Shown: positions 12,970 to 14,725 of the stretch, one piece after another | Layout: the number at the start of each line of letters is the position of its first letter | How positions within the stretch are numbered: position 1 is the stretch's first letter | NCBI GenBank assembly: GCA_964364145.1 | Contig: CAYILC010000018.1 | Span: forward strand, 1-14,725 | DNA from: CAYILC01 sp964364145 | GTDB taxonomy: Bacteria > Patescibacteriota > Microgenomatia > UBA1400 > UBA12028 | DNA: 14,725 nucleotides | Reading direction: 5' to 3' | Notes under the pieces: model-generated | Seen by the model: the letters and a program-made list of their open reading frames with translations, nothing else | What the model was told of the DNA's origin: nothing | The model's database searches: none | Made by a program: the position numbers and the translations under genes

Positions 12970-12978
12970 AGTATACCA
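12970..12978 (-). promoter_or_regulatory. Extended -10 promoter of radA
   Basis: TGGTATACT on the minus strand: TGn plus TATACT (5/6). No good -35 is seen 17 nt upstream (CTGGCG). The expected start at about 12963 would leave only a few nt of leader and cut into the SD-like GGGAG. Confidence 0.45.
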
Positions 12979-13087
12979 AAGCAGCTACATAACGCCAGCG
13001 TGAAATGGTTTTTTGTAAGATTAACGAAAGAATGGAAGTTTTTCGCTTCAAGAGAGCTTAGAGACGACGAAAAAATATTCTGAAAAA

Positions 13088-13201
13088 ATGTATAAATCTG
13101 ATGAGGAGTCTCGCAGAGTTCTCAAAGAGAACCCGGCGAGTGACCTTGAGTCACTCGCGAGCGAGCTCCATGACGAGCGTCTCTCTGAAGCGGAAAACTG
13201 A
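13088..13201 (+). CDS. Possible 37-residue acidic small protein
   Basis: The frame MYKSDEESRRVLKENP... ends ERLSEAEN at TGA 13199-13201, 2 nt before the convergent stop of the small ORF on the other strand. Residues are charged and helix-like (LESLASELHDERLSEAEN), and the frame remains protein-like upstream back to stop 13022-13024, but no usable start codon exists there. There is no ribosome binding site at ATG 13088. Two hairpins (13118-13132, 13136-13158) fall inside it, which is unusual for coding sequence. It may be a real small gene, a remnant of a longer gene, or chance. Confidence 0.28.
   Translation: MYKSDEESRRVLKENPASDLESLASELHDERLSEAEN
13118..13158. other. Two adjacent perfect stem-loops downstream of the S1 operon
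   Basis: GTTCTC/GAGAAC around AAA (13118-13132) and GCGAGTGAC/GTCACTCGC around CTTGA (13136-13158). On the minus strand they follow the small gene at 13204-13362, with T-rich stretches only 30 or more nt farther on. They probably act as a 3'-end structure of the S1-small-gene transcript. Confidence 0.5.
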
Positions 13202-13203
13202 AA

Positions 13204-13362
13204 TTATTCGTGAGCGACCATGCCATGCACTGCCTCAAGATAGGTGTGCATTTCTTTTTCGACTTTTTCCCAGTCACCGTTGGCTTCGCGGATTGCTTTA
13301 AAAAGCAAATCCATATCAATTAAAAGCTGGTCATCGGTCACGATCATACGTTGTTTGGACAT
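13204..13362 (-). CDS. Conserved-looking small protein downstream of the S1 gene (52 aa)
   Basis: 52 residues, MSKQRMIVTDDQLL then a helical acidic segment with FKAIREANGDWEKVEKEM and a short C-terminus ending MVAHE. AAAGGAG lies 5 nt upstream of ATG 13362, one of the best ribosome binding sites in the window, and the gene starts 27 nt after the S1 stop on the same strand, so it is almost certainly cotranscribed. No family is recognised. No signal peptide, membrane segment or metal motif is seen; the sequence suggests a two-helix soluble protein. Ribosome-associated or regulatory roles are conceivable from context only. Confidence 0.72.
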   Translation of the reverse strand: MSKQRMIVTDDQLLIDMDLLFKAIREANGDWEKVEKEMHTYLEAVHGMVAHE

Positions 13363-13389
13363 AATTTCTCCTTTATATGTAGATACTCG

Positions 13390-14613
13390 TTATTTATACC
13401 CCATTGGCACTTCACTCAACACCATACTCAAACTCATACGGCGCACTTCCGGCTCAAGTTTCTCGACAGAGACCGAAATCTTCTGCCCAACTTTTGGTTC
13501 TTCACCAGCAGGAACTTTGCTTATGTGGATCAGTCCATCAATTCCTGGTTCTACCGTCACAAATACACCAAACGGTGCAATGCGTGAAACAACACCGGAA
13601 ACCACGGTTCCTTCCGCGTATTTTTCGGCAACGATTGACCACGGATCGGCGCTTAACTGCTTGATCGAGAGGTTGAGTTTTCCCGTAGCCTGGTCAATCG
13701 CAACAATTTTCACCTTCACCACATCGCCAACCTTGAAAATCTTGCTTATATCATCCACTTTTTCCCAAGAAATCTCGCTAATGTGGACAAGTCCTTCAAC
13801 CTTGTTCTCATCTCTTTCATTCTTTTCACCTTTTTCAGCGGGAATAGACAGTGCAATGAACACGCCAAACGGCATGACTCCAGAAACCCTGCCCTCATAC
13901 ACACTCCCCACTTGAATTTTGGAGAGAGTGACTGATTTTTGGGCAATTACGTCCGCTTCGGACACGTGACGCTCAGAGAAAATGAGGCGGTTTTTCTCTT
14001 TATCCACCTCAATGACCTTCACATCAATTGACCGATTGAGCAAACTGTCGAGTTTGCCAATGAAGTGTTTGCTGAACTGGCTTGTTGGAACAAAGCCGCG
14101 AATGCCGTCTGTGCCAACAATCATTCCGCCTTTGTTGAGTTCAAGTCCGCGAACAGAAACCGTTTCGCCGGTTTGCATTGCTTGAGTAAATTGATCCCAA
14201 CGCTGATTCATGGCGGCACGACGGAGAGAAAGCAGGATTTGCCCGCGGTCGTTTTCAGTACTGGTGACATACACAGAAATCGTGTCGCCTTGCTTAAGGC
14301 CTTTGATGTACTCTGTTGCCGCATCAAACTCCTTGTCCGCAACAAGCCCTTCGGTCTTGCCGTTGATGTCAACTAATACTGCTTTCTTGTTGATTTCGGT
14401 GATGACACCTTCAAGAACATCGCCAGCGCGCGGAACGCGAAGAGGTGTGTCGGCCATGCCGAGGAGCTCTTCCATGGTGGTGGGCTGTTTTGTGGAAATT
14501 GGCTTTTTTATAGAAACAGTCTTTGTTGTTTCCTCAACTTTCTCTGGAATTTTTGCAGTTTCTTTAACCTTCACGTCTTCGGCAACTGCGACCGATTTTT
14601 TTGCCTTTGGCAT
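13390..14613 (-). CDS. rpsA: S1 RNA-binding domain protein (ribosomal protein bS1-like, four S1 domains)
   Basis: 407 residues. A charged Lys/Glu/Val/Thr-rich N-terminal tail (1-55) is followed by four S1 domains at about 63-131, 149-215, 235-317 and 334-397. Domains 1, 3 and 4 show the S1 pattern GxVxxI..FGVFV...GLxHIS. Domain 3 carries a charged insert (about 256-271, EKGEKNERDENK). bS1 of E. coli has six domains, while four-domain forms are common elsewhere. The role is binding mRNA on the 30S subunit for initiation; the first domains usually dock to the ribosome. ATG 14613 has AAGGGG about 12 nt upstream, a rather long spacing. It is followed by the 52-residue gene. It could alternatively be named a generic S1 domain protein. 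Confidence 0.92.
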   Translation of the reverse strand: MPKAKKSVAVAEDVKVKETAKIPEKVEETTKTVSIKKPISTKQPTTMEELLGMADTPLRVPRAGDVLEGVITEINKKAVLVDINGKTEGLVADKEFDAATEYIKGLKQGDTISVYVTSTENDRGQILLSLRRAAMNQRWDQFTQAMQTGETVSVRGLELNKGGMIVGTDGIRGFVPTSQFSKHFIGKLDSLLNRSIDVKVIEVDKEKNRLIFSERHVSEADVIAQKSVTLSKIQVGSVYEGRVSGVMPFGVFIALSIPAEKGEKNERDENKVEGLVHISEISWEKVDDISKIFKVGDVVKVKIVAIDQATGKLNLSIKQLSADPWSIVAEKYAEGTVVSGVVSRIAPFGVFVTVEPGIDGLIHISKVPAGEEPKVGQKISVSVEKLEPEVRRMSLSMVLSEVPMGYK

Positions 14614-14717
14614 AAATGTATAAATCCCCTTTCAAAAGAATTACTCCGACCGAGGACAAAAAATAATGCCTCAAGTCCAAGTTCGAGTATTCTACCAGAG
14701 AAAAAGCACGAGAACAA
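14614..14717 (-). promoter_or_regulatory. Promoter and 5' leader of the S1 gene
   Basis: Minus strand: -35 TTGTTC (14717-14712), 17-nt spacer, extended -10 TGGTAGAAT (TAGAAT 14694-14689, 5/6). The expected start is about 14682, giving a ~68-nt leader. GGAC/GTCC and GAGG/CCTC complementarity flanking a T6 run suggests a small fold that might mediate the autoregulation known for bS1 in other bacteria (inference). Confidence 0.55.
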
Positions 14718-14725
14718 GGAGTGTT

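Noticed and set aside
13244..13915. 223-codon plus-strand ORF
   Set aside because: It is antisense to the S1 gene and the 52-residue gene; Ser/Thr-rich composition is typical of a shadow frame.

Overview
The window most resembles a chromosomal segment of a Patescibacteria (Candidate Phyla Radiation) bacterium. This is an inference from the mix of genes: tightly packed core information-processing genes, FTLIEL-type pseudopilins, a Rho carrying a long Gln/Asn/Gly/Ser-rich insert, a toxin-antitoxin pair, a Fic protein and an AAA/DUF4143 ATPase. TGA is used as a normal stop in several genes, so the code is standard (table 11) and not the UGA=Gly code of Gracilibacteria/SR1. I cannot name a lineage from sequence alone.

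Layout. 1-103 holds the last codons of an unidentified gene. 141-2195 (+) is a multi-pass O-antigen ligase/Wzy-like protein with C-terminal TPRs. It converges on a minus-strand operon of three type IV pseudopilins (3879-2220) joined by ATGA stop/start overlaps; the whole gap between the converging genes is a 30-bp perfect CTAG palindrome. 3977-4253 (-) holds two tandem tRNA-Ala genes (CGC and GGC anticodons) behind a good promoter. 4285-5730 (-) is an AT-rich accessory patch: a RelE/ParE toxin, a Phd/YefM antitoxin and a class II Fic enzyme, the last two with promoters so close to the start codon that their mRNAs are probably leaderless. 5841-6884 (-) is Obg, placed 7 nt behind an AAA/DUF4143 ATPase (6892-8064). 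8175-9272 (-) is a LysM/M23 peptidoglycan hydrolase and 9314-10870 (-) is Rho; a 42-bp array of TAGNNNC heptads fills the gap between them. 10871-11538 is a 668-bp gap without a convincing protein gene. It contains a long hairpin, a strong bidirectional terminator, a perfect-consensus minus-strand promoter, a plus-strand promoter and a 13-bp tandem repeat. 11539-12960 (-) is RadA. 12961-13389 holds two small ORFs and hairpins, and 13390-14613 (-) is a four-domain S1-type ribosomal protein with its own promoter.

How it fits together. The conserved genes serve ribosome biogenesis and translation (Obg, S1-like protein, tRNA-Ala), transcription termination (Rho), recombination repair (RadA) and cell-envelope growth (M23 hydrolase). 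The pilins and the Wzy-like protein form a cell-surface module in which the Wzy-like enzyme may polymerise or attach glycan. The TA, Fic and DUF4143 genes look like inserted accessory genes abutting a tRNA locus and an essential GTPase.

The most unusual items are the heptad-phased CTAG palindromes that fill gene-to-gene gaps exactly, the RNA-like architecture between rho and radA, and the recurring leaderless promoters with operator-like repeats in the accessory patch.
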